From: Diphasiastrum complanatum
Taxonomy: Eukaryota; Streptophyta; Lycopodiopsida; Lycopodiales; Lycopodiaceae
Length of the DNA: 64,000 nucleotides
Assembly: GCA_029204225.1 (NCBI GenBank)
Contig: CM055098.1
Span: 54,243,153-54,307,152 of the forward strand
Reading direction: 5' to 3'
The notes beneath the pieces were generated by a model. That model was not told the origin of the DNA. It worked only from the letters and a program-made list of their open reading frames with translations, and searched no databases. This document shows positions 37,201 through 49,068 of the stretch, piece after piece. Position numbers and translations under genes: made by a program. Within the stretch, counting starts at the first letter, position 1. Each line of letters begins with the position of its first letter.

Positions 37201-38423
37201 CCCTTACTCCATCCGCAATATCTTTGAACTTTTGGTTCACATCCTTCACAAAGCAACGATCATGGGCAAATTCTACTTTCAACTTTTGATCAATAATGAC
37301 TCCAACAGAAAGTAGATTTTTCTTCAAACTTGGTACGTAAAGTACCTCCCTGATCATCCTGCTTTTTCCATCAAATAGTTGGATTGAAACAATGCCTATC
37401 CCCTTGATCTTGCACACCTCGCCATTTGCCTATGAAACAGACGTTCCATTATCCAACACTTTCATGCTACTGAACCAATTCTTGTTACCTGTCATGTGTC
37501 TTGTGGCTCTCGAGTCAATATACCACACTTGATCATCTTGATTAGATGAAATGCAGATATGAAGATGCTAGAGTCTTCAATCTCACCCTCATCGACAAGA
37601 TTACTTGCTTGCTTTGGTTTCCCCTTGCCTTGTTCTGCCAAGAATTTGCAACATTCACTTTTCCAATGGCCCTTTTTACCACAATGGAAACACTTGCCTT
37701 TCTTTTTGGTCTTACTGGAAGATCCCTCATCCTCCTGAGACTTGGCAAATTGATACTTAGACTTCTTCTTGCCCTTGCCCTTGCCCTTGCCTTGTTTTTG
37801 GCGTGTCGCAAGTGCCTGATCGTCAGTATTTTGACGTCTAGCTTTCACCATTTCTCGCCGTTGCTCTTCCTGCATCAAGATTCCTATGAGCTCGTCAAAG
37901 GCTGGCAACCTTTCTCTTGATGTTATTCCGCTCACATCTGATAGGGTTCTGCAATGCCGCACAATGCATTGTGCACCAGCTCCACATCACGTATGCGCTC
38001 ACCAATAGAATGCAGTTCATCCCTCATTGTCTTGATTTTGGTCATGTACGTCTGAATGTGCTCTCCTTGCTCCATGCGGGCACTATTCAACTTTGACTTC
38101 AGAAACATGATTCTTTATGGATTTGACGTCTCAAACTGCTCCTTTAGCACATCCCATGCCTGTCTGGGTGTCACAACATCACATATGTGGGTAATGATGT
38201 GATCCTTCACTGACAAGTTAATGAAGGTCAAAGCTTTTCTCATCTTTTTGTCGAACACTTTGATATCTGTTTCATTTGGCGGCCTTCTCTCATCACCTGT
38301 GACGACTTCCCACACATCTTTTTCCATCAGTATGTTTGTCATTTTGAATTTCCACAGTGCATAGTTGGAAATCCCGTCCAATTTGCTACTTTCACTCAAA
38401 ATGGACTCTCCCATGTTTGCCAT
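34297..38423 (-). pseudogene. Element B gag-pol, with stops and frameshifts
   Basis: Gag starts at 38423 (MANMGESILSESSKLDGISN). The zinc knuckle is CFHCGKKGHWKSEC (near 37650). The protease site reads IDSRATRHMTG, with Arg in place of the DSGA glycine. A 631-codon frame (37417-35522) holds GAG-pre-integrase (LWHKRLGHLN), the integrase core (HTDLCGPM, FIDDM, RSDSGGEY, NGVAERKNRT) and the RT start (GCKWVYRTKYHADGSIAKHK). After a frameshift near 35540 comes RT with MDVKSAFLNGELEEE, YGLKQAPRAW and YVDDVIITG. RNase H has DADWGGD, and the end has FHARTKHIEI and DIFTKPL. Stops include TAG 35076, TAG 34869 and TAG 34501. It is among the best-preserved pol regions in the window but not functional. 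Confidence 0.9.
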
Positions 38424-39700
38424 CGCAAAACTACTTGAAACTTCTGTCGTAGGCTAAAAACAGTATGCCGAGGCCGACAGTGATGTCAGAAGTTGAAAAT
38501 AATGACCTGCACTTTTTCCTTACTAGGCCACTTGCCGCTTTTCCACCAATTTGAAAGCCAAATCGGCGTCGCCTTCCGAAATGCACTCAGTTGTCAACTC
38601 CCAACTTCGTGCCCAGTAGAATGGTGAAATCACTTCTGGCACACTCTGAACACTTTCTCCCTTGCAATCACTCTATTTTGTTGTACCGTACTTGCAGGTA
38701 CAGTCCGAGTGCCCTTCGTTTGGAAGTTATAGCCTTTCGTTTGGGTCAAAACGGGCAAAGGACCCAAAAATAGGGATTTTCTTTGTTTTTGAACTATTTC
38801 TTCACCTTGAAGAAACTTCACTCTTCACTTGTGAAAGGACCCAACTCCCATTTTAGTATGAAATTTTTTAATGAAATTGAAGGCCCAATTGCCCTTCAAA
38901 CTTTCACAGCCTCTTGACTTACCATCTAATGGCTTATTCCGATCCAAAGGCTCACACTGTTTTCCAAAAGCATGATCTCAATCATTGATCTTCATAGGGA
39001 CTCATCCTATGGTCCTAGATTCTTTTGTGCGTCGATCAACGCGCCTACAAGCACTACTCACTCCGGAACGCTAGGAACCCACCTCTCTCCATCGCGCGTG
39101 ATCTGTCTGCGGGCTCTTCCTCCTTCTACGTTTTCCAGCTATGGCTCCCTTGAGGATTTTTCAACAATCTCTCTCTCTCTGAGTCGTGGCTATCCATGAC
39201 CACTCCTGATCAGGCTCGCACTGCTAGGGCGCCCTCTTGTGTGCTTTTACAGCTCGGAAAATAGTTCAGAATAGAGAAAAAACTTTGCTTTTTGGCTTCC
39301 AAACCCTAGACCAGGGTTTTTCTCACAGCCTTGAACTTGGCTTGATTTTCACAGCTCTCTGGCTGGCCAAATCAATTGCTCTGAGGTTGCCCTACAATTG
39401 GAAAGCTGAAGCTTCACACCGTTTGTCAAACGGTGTCCGATTGATTGCACACTGACTGCAAACACCGAATAGCCTGCTTCGAAATTTCAAAATTCCGTTT
39501 GTTGAGGTTCTGATTCAACCGACAACCCTTGTCTTTGAATCCTCACACAGTCTCAAGCTTATCAAGCTTCTGTGTGTTAAACTCTCTGCACCAGTGTTTC
39601 TCCTCCGTCTTCAACCCACCATAAACCCCAAACTCTTAGAAGACAGTTCTCCCGAAGCTCTCTTCAACGACGATGATGTATTGTGTACACTCCCTATACG
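38424..39700 (-). other. Leader of element B, non-coding
   Basis: About 1.28 kb between the primer site and gag, long for copia. Open frames on either strand are short and show no domain. Nothing further is seen. Confidence 0.55.
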
Positions 39701-39712
39701 GCTCTGATACCA
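39701..39712 (-). promoter_or_regulatory. Primer-binding site of element B
   Basis: The minus strand reads TGGTATCAGAGC, perfect for initiator tRNA-Met, directly after an LTR ending in AATTCTAAGT. Confidence 0.9.
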
Positions 39713-39985
39713 ACTTAGAATTTGCTTGGCACAGGAACACACATCATGCTACACAGTAACACAGACAGAAAACACTCTCCACAACAAGCTCCCATAGCAA
39801 CTATATTTCTCAAACGAAATTACACTGTACATATAGTTGTTCACTCAGGCAACCCATGCATGACCCAGTTTGCCGTTGGCGGGACGCGTGTCCCGTCGAC
39901 TTGCCTCGTGGCGAGGCCAACTGATCCTTATCCACTGATAGGACCCACAGTACAGTAGCACAGTGATTCTATTTTAATTCTAACT
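39713..39985 (-). repeat. 5' LTR of element B
   Basis: 273 bp. It starts AGTTAGAATT and ends AATTCTAAGT, an imperfect inverted pair, instead of TG...CA. Confidence 0.85.
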
Positions 39986-39990
39986 ATCAC

Positions 39991-42299
39991 ATGACAATTT
40001 TTTCACCCTTTCCTGACCTTGCCTGGTGAAATTTTCCAATTCTGCGCTAATCCGTGTTTGCAGTATTAAAACAAGTCCTTCATGTTCTTTATTGGACTCT
40101 AATTCATGTTCTTGGTTAGGTGGTGCAATTTCATCTTTAATGGATATTTTCATGTCACAGTCTTTGTCCCCTATGTCTTGGAAAGAGCTATCAAATGACA
40201 TTTGTTGCTTCCACTTGTCAAAAAAAAACTCCTGGGACACCCTTTTTGTAGCCAAAAGGTGCTTGCACATTGGAGTAGCAACAAAGCATGAGCAAGTCTC
40301 CTATGTGAGATTGATCACATACCAATGGTTTGGGTTAGTTTCACTCTTGACATGGAAAGCAAGAGCTCAGTGCTACAAAGCTCCCAACTTGCCTTGTCAC
40401 CCTCGACTAGTGACGAAATGGCTTGCAACTCAACCAACGACTTATCTATGACAATTGCTTTTGGTCGCATGGAACCAAGTCTAGAAAAAACCACTTGCAT
40501 TGTCACACTTAGTGCAATCCCTTGGTGTTGTTTCCCTTTGTCATCAAAACATAACATAAACCATATTGGCATCCCATGCCCCATTTGATTAGGGACCATT
40601 GCTCCATAGAATGGTAAACCGAACTGGTTTGTGTTAAAGGTCGAATCAATTGCCCAAGCACTTTGACTGGAGAACCTTCGAGACATTTCAAGCATCCACT
40701 TGTCTTTAAGGACAAGAATGAATGGTCTCTTGATCTCTTCTTCATGGTTCGGACAATATGGCTGATAATGAATGGCCTACAAAAACATTGCTCCCATTAG
40801 TCTAAGCATAGTCATCATTCTTGTGTCAAGAAATACAAATATCTTCTTTTTCAATGTACCTTTCCAGCTTCCATCATTGCTTGGGCTTCTAGATTCAAGC
40901 TCCTCTAATCGTCGGAACTTAGTGCATCTACCATATAACATAGTTTTATAAGAAACTATCAAATGCTTGCCATCTACAATACATGAATAGGAAATCTAAT
41001 CTTACAATGTTCATTATTAACACCCAACACTAGTGTTGGATTACCTCTACTACGAAGCCTGTATGCAAGTTGTGACACTTCTCTTGGAATCAAATAAAAT
41101 CGATAACTAGCTTGGTCAGCAAGGCTAGTCATGGATTTCAAGAAAGCAGCTTGTTGCATACATGCACTTGAAAGTTCTACAGGATCTCTATATGAAAGGA
41201 GGTCTTGCTCACAAGCATCAACAACTACTGGGTGTGGATGCATGAACAATATATCTTCCTTGGAGCCTGGATGACAGTTCTCATGGATGTCATACAATTG
41301 AATTCGTGCATCTCCATCAACATGATAGTGAGCATCTTCTCCATTGAAATCTACTGGGGTAGTTGCTATCAATCAAAAGGGACACCCGACTCTGCAAGTT
41401 TTTCTTTTGCAAGCTGCTACTTCTGTCAGAACTGGTCGTGGTTCTCCCCTATGGCAAATGTACTCTCTAACACGCAACTTCTGTGCCCCACCCACAAAAT
41501 AAGATCTTCTCATTACCAGTGAAACCCTATGTTGGATAACAATTTCTTCAATTCTTGTATGTAGGTCACTTAATGGTAGTAGGTAGTCTTGGGTGAAACG
41601 AGGATTGCCTCTCGGGGCTCGTTTAGCAGTAGGTTTCGTGGAGCACACTGGGCATGATGTACAACATGCCCTGATAAAATCCTCTCGTATGCCATACCTT
41701 TTGCTTCCAGTAACCCAACATGAACTAATGGCCATCAAGGTTTGCCTTATAGAGTGGTGTCTCTCCCCGTCCCCTTTGACATGGTGAACATTGAATATAT
41801 GGTGCCATTCTTCAACAAAGGGGATAACCCTACTAGGACAATCTTTAAAGAAAAGCCTACCCAAACCATCGGAGCCAAGACAAGCACCAATTTTTACTTG
41901 TATATCCCTCCATTTGCATTGAACATCATATGCCTCATTTTTCTTTTCAATCACAGTTTTTGCAGGAGCCTTAAATGAGGGGTCTACACACATGATTTCC
42001 TCGTATCTCGGAAATCTAGTATTTGATATGCTCTGATGCATGAAACGAGATGAGTTAGCATTGAATACAAAGTAAGAGTAACTTATGTAGTCCACATGAT
42101 CCACTATCTGGGAAGATAGACCCAATGAATATGTTGTACAATTTGGAGTAGTTTCAGAAACCAGAATGTCCATCTCATCATCATTTTGAACTCCAAAGTC
42201 ATTGTCCTCTGGATCCGAACCAAACAATAAGCTTGTGAAGTAATTTTCAATGTTCATCTTCAAGTACTCTCTGTGCACTTGTTCCAAGGTGGTATGCCA
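39991..42299 (-). pseudogene. MULE-like transposase, upstream part (DDE core and SWIM finger)
   Basis: Read on the minus strand. The exon starts at 42299 after an intron acceptor TTTTTGTTTTCAG. An HHCC-type zinc segment (HHSIRQTLMAISSC, then IREDFIRACCTSCPVC) is followed by the transposase core WAIDSTFNTNQFGLPFYGAM, with the first catalytic Asp in the D-T-N pattern of Mutator-like transposases. The SWIM finger follows (TCSCFVATPMCKHLLA, a CxC...CxH pattern, near 40260-40300). Stops are TGA 41373, TAG 40777 and TAG 40301, with frameshifts near 40985 and 40330. The gene is cut at 39990 by element B and resumes at 33986. MULE versus a domesticated FAR1-like relative cannot be fully separated, but the N-terminal HHCC finger is unlike FAR1. 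Confidence 0.75.
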
Positions 42300-42411
42300 C
42301 TGAAAACAAAAATCTGCATAGGTATTAGCGAAGTGGTATGGAACCCTAACCAAGCTTGTGGTGGTGCATACAAACAGAGTAGCAAGAAAAAATTGGATCC
42401 AATTAAATTTT

Positions 42412-42442
42412 GGGGGGGCAGGGGGGGGGGAGTGTGTGGGGG
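42412..42442 (+). other. Long G-runs, possible G-quadruplex
   Basis: Seven, ten and five G residues in close succession, separated by CA and AGTGTGT. The tract lies in the probable intron just upstream of the MULE exon (which reads it as C-runs). Confidence 0.6.
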
Positions 42443-43574
42443 TTTGACAACTATTTTTTGTTGCTCGATAAAATTTCATAGCTTTGTCTCTCTTGACAGG
42501 CCTCAACTGTATTCATTAGTACTTGTTATTAGCCCTTTTGAGATTTGAGCCTGAGGGCTCCTGACAAACAAGCTCTAAACTTTTACCCCACTTTTCTGGC
42601 CATGCAAGGGATTGTGGACAGTCAATTCGCCTTCCATGTGGAGAGCGTGCCCAATTTAGCAATAACAAGCATGGCATGTTTGTGCATGTAATGATTAATT
42701 CATGTGAAATGTATCATTCAAGATTCATCATGATTAGCCAACATTGCACATTTGGAATTTGAAAGTGAGTTATGAAATCTAAACTTTGCAATGTTCTTAG
42801 CAACTTTCATCCACAATGCATCAAGAATATGAATTCAAGACAACAGATTGTGGGCTATCAACCCACTCTCCTGTCCGTGCAAAAGATCGTGCTGTCAACC
42901 CACTCTCTTGGTCTAGAGAGCATACCTGATCCGCCAACGACAATCATGGCAAATTTGTGCATACAGTTTATATACGTCAGCAAACAACATGGTTAGTGAT
43001 AAATATCTGAAAATGTCCATATGGAAAAAAAAAACACATCATTTTGTTCAATGCAATCTCAAACCAAATTTAAGTAGTTCGTCATGGTTTTCCCTTCCCA
43101 CCAAGTCATCCATCCACAACAAGACACCCATTGTATGAAAAATGCATAACCAAAACGTTAAGTTGGGTTTTAAACCTTCCAAGTTCTTTTAATGTCAAAT
43201 ATGTGTTTTGGCCTTTACATCAAGCCCCAAACTCTTGGTGATAAGAAATGAACATCAAGGAATCAAACTCAATGAGATCATCAACCAGTGAAAAACCTTT
43301 CTACAAAGTGGACACTAACAACAAACTAACTTGTTTCGAAAAATGACATATATTCATAGCTAAAATGGTGACTTATGTCATTCCTTTTGATCATAAGCCA
43401 ATACTATTGATTAATCAATTCAAATAGAAGCTCACAAAACCCATATTAATATTTACAGTTGTTGATGTGCCAACACTATTTTCTTTGTCAAAGCTTGTTG
43501 ATATGCTTTTTGGATGTGATCACTTGTGTGAATATAATCAGGAAGTAGCAAAATAAAGACTTTAGTTTCTTTGC
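42443..43574. other. No gene seen
   Basis: Region upstream of the MULE exon. Upstream exons and a terminal inverted repeat were looked for but not found. Two loosely similar segments occur near 42600-42690 and 42880-42970 (both with GATTGTG/GATCGTG, GAGAGC, CAA.CATGGCA and TTTGTGCAT). Confidence 0.4.
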
Positions 43575-44260
43575 AAAACTCTCTATGGAAATCTAGTTGG
43601 GTCACTTATCTATCTAACCATCACAAGACCAGATCTAAGCCATTGTGTTGGTAGATTGAGTCAATTTATGCAAGATCCTAGTGAGGAGCATTTGAAGCTA
43701 GGAAAATGAGTTTTTGAGGTATATCATGGGAACTCAAGATTTTGGCATTTTGTATGAGGGATCATGACCTAACGTGTTTGGATTTTCAGATTCGGACTTT
43801 GTTGGAGATCAAATGGATAGGAAATCCATTAGTGCTCATTGTATTTTCATAGGTAATGGAGCTGTATCATAATTGTCAAAGAAACAAGCCACTATCTCAT
43901 TGTCATCTAGTGAGACTGAGTACAAAGCACTTACTCAATAACAAAGGAGATAGTATGGATCAAGAGGATGATCAAGGATCTTCACTTACTGGATTTTTTA
44001 GAGAGCCCAATCATCTTTTGTGACAACCTATCAGTCCAAAATCTGGCAACTAATCCTATCTTTCATGCTAGGAGCAAGCATGTTGAGGTGGCATATCATT
44101 CTGTGAGGGAGCAAGTCATGGCAAAGAAGGTGGAGCTTCAACATGTTCCTTCAAGGGAATGTGTAGCTGATATACTTACCAAAGAATTGGGAAAAGACTT
44201 GTTTATGAAGCATAGGACATCACTTGGAGTGTTATCAAAGTCTATGCTAAAACTAGTTGA
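43575..44260 (+). pseudogene. copia RT end and RNase H
   Basis: Starts in the last RT block (LYGNLVGSLIYLTITRPDLS, then LSQFMQDPSEEHLKLGK), continues to RNase H (FSDSDFVGDQMDRKSISA, then SSSETEYKAL). After frame changes it ends in a clean 100-codon frame (IFHARSKHVEVAYHSVREQV, then CVADILTKELGKDLFMKHRT). Upstream RT, integrase and gag are absent. It is broken by several stops between 43700 and 43970. Confidence 0.88.
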
Positions 44261-44935
<675 letters not shown>

Positions 44936-45282
44936 TAAACAAAGATCAAAGGGATGTTTTGTATCTTAATGATCTGAAATTCTTCACAAGAACTAGTACA
45001 ATGCAAATCCAAATGTACTAAATGAAAAAATATCTTAAAACTTGAGCTAGATCTAGAATAAGACAACCTTTGTGACTTTGACATTGAACAAAGCTCACCT
45101 ACTTGTTTCTTTGCCTTCAAACCACCATGGTTAGAACCAACAAGTCCATCAAGTTTGTAGATCTCACCTTGTCTCTTGCCTTGAACAATCAAGACTCCAT
45201 TTCTTTTGACCAAACAAGAATCACCAATATTTCACTTTGAGCCCTTTGTCAACTAATTGACACACACTAAGCACATTCTTAG
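44936..45282 (-). pseudogene. copia protease/GAG-pre-integrase fragment
   Basis: The minus strand reads KNVLSVCQLVDKGLKVKY, then KRNGVLIVQGKRQGEIYKLD after a frame change, the typical run between protease and the GAG-pre-integrase finger. It is cut on the upstream side by the LTR at 45283 and has no partner domains nearby. Confidence 0.75.
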
Positions 45283-45745
45283 TGTTGGGAAATTTAATGG
45301 AATGGTGTCGAACGAATCGAATCGGGACGATTCTACTGCTACTCAAAGATAGGATTTGACGAAGTTCCCTTGGTGCGTGCACTATTGATAACTAAGTAGG
45401 CGAAAACAATACAGAGTTACGCGGTTGTTGCGGAAGCAAAGAGCTAACAATCAGACAAAACAATAAAAAAGTCAGACAGAAAGTGAAAAGCATGCAATAC
45501 TGATAAAATCTGAATGCAGAATTAGGCAGTAGTTTATTCAGATTAAATGTAATAAAATACAAGTCGGTGATGCAGGTGAACACAAGACAATTGCGGACAA
45601 AACCGTCGCGTGCTCACAAAGCTAACTACAATCTATAAAAGCTATGAGCTCATTACTAACAATCCGTCTGAAGAAAGAATTGATGCATGAAAGCATCTAC
45701 AATGTCTGTCTTGTTAACTACTTATCAATAAACTAGAATGATCAA

Positions 45746-45748
<3 letters not shown>

Positions 45749-45831
<83 letters not shown>
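45749..45831. repeat. Microsatellite (TA)n
   Basis: About 41 TA units inside the LTR of element F. Tyr-Ile open frames here are artefacts. Confidence 0.97.
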
Positions 45832-45836
<5 letters not shown>

Positions 45837-46049
45837 ATTTGTGCAGATGTATGTACAAAACAATGGCATGGAGCCATTCAGGAAGAAGATCGTGGCTGCT
45901 GTCATTGTCAAGTTAGTTGCACAGTACAGGAAGCAAATGTGTAGAGGTTCGATAAGTCGGACTTTTTCGATATGTCGGATAAGTCAAATTTTTTTGATAT
46001 GTCGGGTCTACCCGATAAGTCATCCAACTACATGTTGAAGACATATCAA

Positions 46050-46221
46050 GATCAAGTCTCTCGGTGCATGCACTACTGATGACTAAGTAGGCGAACACAA
46101 TAATAAATTAGAGCTTGGTTGCACGGTCATTGCGAAAGCAAAGAGTAGACAATCAAGCTCTAATTTACTATTGTGTTCACCTACTTAGTCATCAGTAGTA
46201 CACGCACTGAGGGACTTGATC
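46050..46221. repeat. Near-perfect inverted repeat, 68-bp arms, 36-bp loop
   Basis: The arm at 46050-46117 starts GATCAAGTCTCTCGGTGCAT and ends AGCTTG. The arm at 46154-46221 is its reverse complement with about six differences. The segment GTGCGTGCACTATTGATAAC with GAAGCAAAGAG near 45375-45440 is a further, diverged copy of one arm plus loop within the same LTR. Confidence 0.9.
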
Positions 46222-46307
46222 TATCCCCAACATGGTATCAGAGGGAACTCTGTCAGACCTTGCCTTCGAGCAACAGTAGGATCGTCCTGCCATTAAATTT
46301 CCCAGCA

Positions 46308-46319
46308 TGGTATCAGAGC
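46308..46319 (+). promoter_or_regulatory. Primer-binding site of element F
   Basis: Perfect TGGTATCAGAGC directly after the LTR-terminal CA. Confidence 0.92.
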
Positions 46320-46505
46320 ATATCAGAACCTATCTTATCACTTAAGCGGTTTTATGTCAGGGCTATTTCTATAGCCTGATAAGCTTCCCACAAAAATTGA
46401 TCCTACTAGTCGATAGGATAATTGTTTTCTTGTTCTATAAGTAGTATTAGATTTTCATTCTTAAGTCACTGATAGTTGTTACTATCATCTAGACTAATCT
46501 TCCAC

Positions 46506-47959
46506 ATGGATTCTCAAGGGAAAGCCAGTCCTATCATGGACAAGCTTGATGGAGCCAATAACCACCTGTGGAAATTTAAGATGAGAAATGTGCTAATGGC
46601 TAAGGAGTTGTATGACGTTGTTACAGGTATAGAGGAAAGACCCAAGGCCACCGACAATGCTACAATCTTATGATGGAAGTTGAAGGATGGAAAAGCTTTT
46701 GTGTTGATAATCCTCAACATATCAAACATGCAAATCGGCCATGTGTTTGAAGCTTAGACCTCCAAGAAAGTCTGAGACATCTTGAGCATCATGTGTGAAG
46801 TGCGAGATACAGCTTCCAAGCTACATCTCAGGAAGAAATTTTACTCCCTCAAGATGACAAGTGGTGATTCTCTGCAGAATCACATCAACCAGTTCAATAA
46901 GCTATTGAAGCAAATGGCCACTGTCGGATCATCCATAGATGATCAAGACGCAGTACTGACACTGCTTTCAAGCTTGCCAAGCTCATACGACAGCTGGGTG
47001 ATTTTTAAGAACTGACTCTTTTAAGAGTCATTACAATGTTGTTGTAGGAAGACACTCGAAGGAACGGAGCCTCCAGTTCCTCAATTGTTGACTCTCATGT
47101 CTTATACACCAATAGAGGCTCTACTAAGTAGAAGAAAAAAGGCTCAAAGCCATCGAAACAAAATCAGAAGCTGACACAGCATCAAGAGCAATCAAATCAA
47201 CTGACAAAGAATAAGCTGTTCCACAGATACTACAAGTGTTCCAACCATGAGATCCAAGACTGTCGCATACTACAACAAAGAATAACAACAAGGGACAGTC
47301 GAATCAAGTGGAAAATGCAGCTGCAGGAGCACCATAGTCTATTTAAGAAGCGGATCATGATGCCTTCATGACAAGCCATCAAGAAGCATCCAACGACAGC
47401 TCCTGGTTTCTGGATTACGGAGCCACACATCACATGATTCCAGAGCCATACAGCCATATCAATTGTTTCGAGTCCTATATGCCTTACAGTACCAAACGAT
47501 ATGTTCACCTTGGCGACAATAGCACACAAGCTATCAAAGGTGAAGGTACAGTATCAATAAAAGTTTATTTTGGCATTATAGACTTGGTCATTTGAATCAT
47601 GCTTCTGTATAACAAATGTCTAAGCAATCCATTGTTCTTGATCTCGACTATCTTGATAGGAAAGTTAAATTACCTATTTGTCAAGACTGTCTAGTTGGTA
47701 AACAGGCTAGGAAACCATTTTGATCAAGCGATCAACATACTACTAAAGGATTGTTACATGTTGTACATACAAATATCTGTGGCCCAATGCAAAATCCTTC
47801 ACTGAAGGATGCAAAGTATTTTATAACTTTTATTGATGAATTTTCTAGAAGGACTATGGTTTATTTTATCAAGAAGAAATCAGAAGCTTTCAACTGCTTC
47901 AGAATCTTCAAGGAGCGTGCAGAGAAAGAAAAAGCCCTAAGGTCGACAATGGTGGTGAC
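46506..47959 (+). pseudogene. Element F gag to integrase start, degenerate
   Basis: Gag from ATG 46506 (MDSQGKASPIMDKLDGANNH, then KFKMRNVLMAKELYDVVTG), with stops TGA 46671, TAG 46755 and TGA 46773, then LQNHINQFNKLLKQMATVGS. After a degenerate zinc-finger region the protease site reads WFLDYGATHHM (Tyr for Ser). GAG-pre-integrase (GHLNHASV) and C..C (CQDCLVGKQ) precede the integrase start (TNICGPMQNPSLKDA, FIDEFSRRTMVYFIKKKSEA, with Glu for the second Asp of FIDD). The rest of pol is replaced by a minus-strand copia fragment at about 47960. Confidence 0.85.
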
Positions 47960-49068
47960 TGACAATAAATTTTTGGTATTTACCATCAAGAAAATAGAGA
48001 TGTATAGATCCTTTTCCTCCAATTTGTAGTGCACTTGAGTCACTGAAGTAGACATGTTTTGAATCTGGTGGTGTGAGGTCTTTGAATAAGGACTTACATG
48101 TAGTCATGTGTTGAGAAGCACCAGAATCGAGATACCAATCCATGGCAGTTCTAATAGGTTCATCTTGTATAATTAGCAGAGTTGGGTCTTCAGTAGAAGG
48201 TCTAGCAAAATCTGATCCTCCATCTTGTTTCATCTTCTTCTTTGCTTCGTTATGCTTGAGAACTCGACAATCCTTGATGTTGTAGTTGGTTCTCTTGCAG
48301 TACTTGTAGAAGAGTCTGGCCTTAGGCTTTTGATGTTGTCGATCGTGCTGTTGTGGTTGCTTTGCTCAACTTTTGTCTTCTTGTCCTTCAAAGATTTTTT
48401 CTTCTGAAATTGTTGCTTATTTGAATAGAGAGTGAATGTCTTCGAATTTGATGTGGATAAGCTTTTTTTTCTTACTTCTTTCTGAAATAAGCTTGATGTC
48501 ACCTTTTGTAGAGACAGGTCAGGAGCATTGCTAAGTAGCAATACTAGATCGTCGTAAGAGGGAAGAGATTGGAAAAAGAGACATGTTAGCATCTTCGTCC
48601 GACATTGGCGAACCTACTACAACTAACTGATTGAGTAGTTGTTTGAATTCGTTCGGATGATCAGTGACTGAGGTCCCTTCACTCATCTTGAGAGTGACAG
48701 AAACTTCTTTCTCAAGAAGAGATGAGTCGATAGATTTGTAATTTTGTATAGACCAATAAGAATGTCTCATGTCTCTTTGGAGCTGGAACAATAAGCTACA
48801 TGAGCTATTTGTGAATCTTTAAGATTCAGAGATACAATGGCAATAGCTTTGCCATCGTTAGCTTCCCAGGTGGTCATCATGTCATGTTCAGCTGGCTTGG
48901 CTATAGAGTTCTTTTTCTGTGAGTATCATCTTCATCTTGAATTTTCACATGTGAAAGTCATCACCGTTGAACTTGTTGATCAAGCAGATTTCTGAAGATG
49001 TTCCTTCCATGATGAATGATCTAAAAATAGTAAAACAGTTTTGAATACAAATAGTAGTTTGGAACATG
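47960..49068 (-). pseudogene. copia family C: gag and protease
   Basis: The minus strand holds gag (VTLKMSEGTSVTDHPNEFKQ, SNAPDLSLQKVTSSLFQKEV), a degenerate C..C..H finger (YCKRTNYNIKD), and the protease WYLDSGASQHMT with an intact DSGA. It is the same family as 55641-57565, with closely matching sequence. It ends near 47960 with a piece of the protease/pre-integrase region, joined directly to element F. Confidence 0.85.

Larger units (their letters stand above)
33987..39990 (-). mobile_element. Ty1/copia element B with 5-bp target duplication
   Basis: Nearly complete element, about 6.0 kb, on the minus strand. Direct repeats ATCAC (33987-33991 and 39986-39990) flank it. The LTRs are 33992-34242 and 39713-39985, with polypurine tract 34243-34253 and primer site 39701-39712. 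A long leader (38424-39700) precedes gag-pol at 38423-34297. It is inserted in the MULE-like transposase; removing it with one copy of the duplication restores an open frame across the junction (CD then EIREL). The LTRs start AGTTAGAATT rather than TG. Confidence 0.88.
45283..46307 (+). repeat. 5' LTR of copia element F
   Basis: 1025 bp with matching inverted termini: it starts TGTTGGGAAATTTAATGG and ends TAAATTTCCCAGCA. It contains a TA microsatellite (45749-45831), a 68-bp-arm hairpin (46050-46221) and an internal primer-site-like word (46233-46243). It is inserted in the copia fragment at 44936-45282. Confidence 0.88.
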
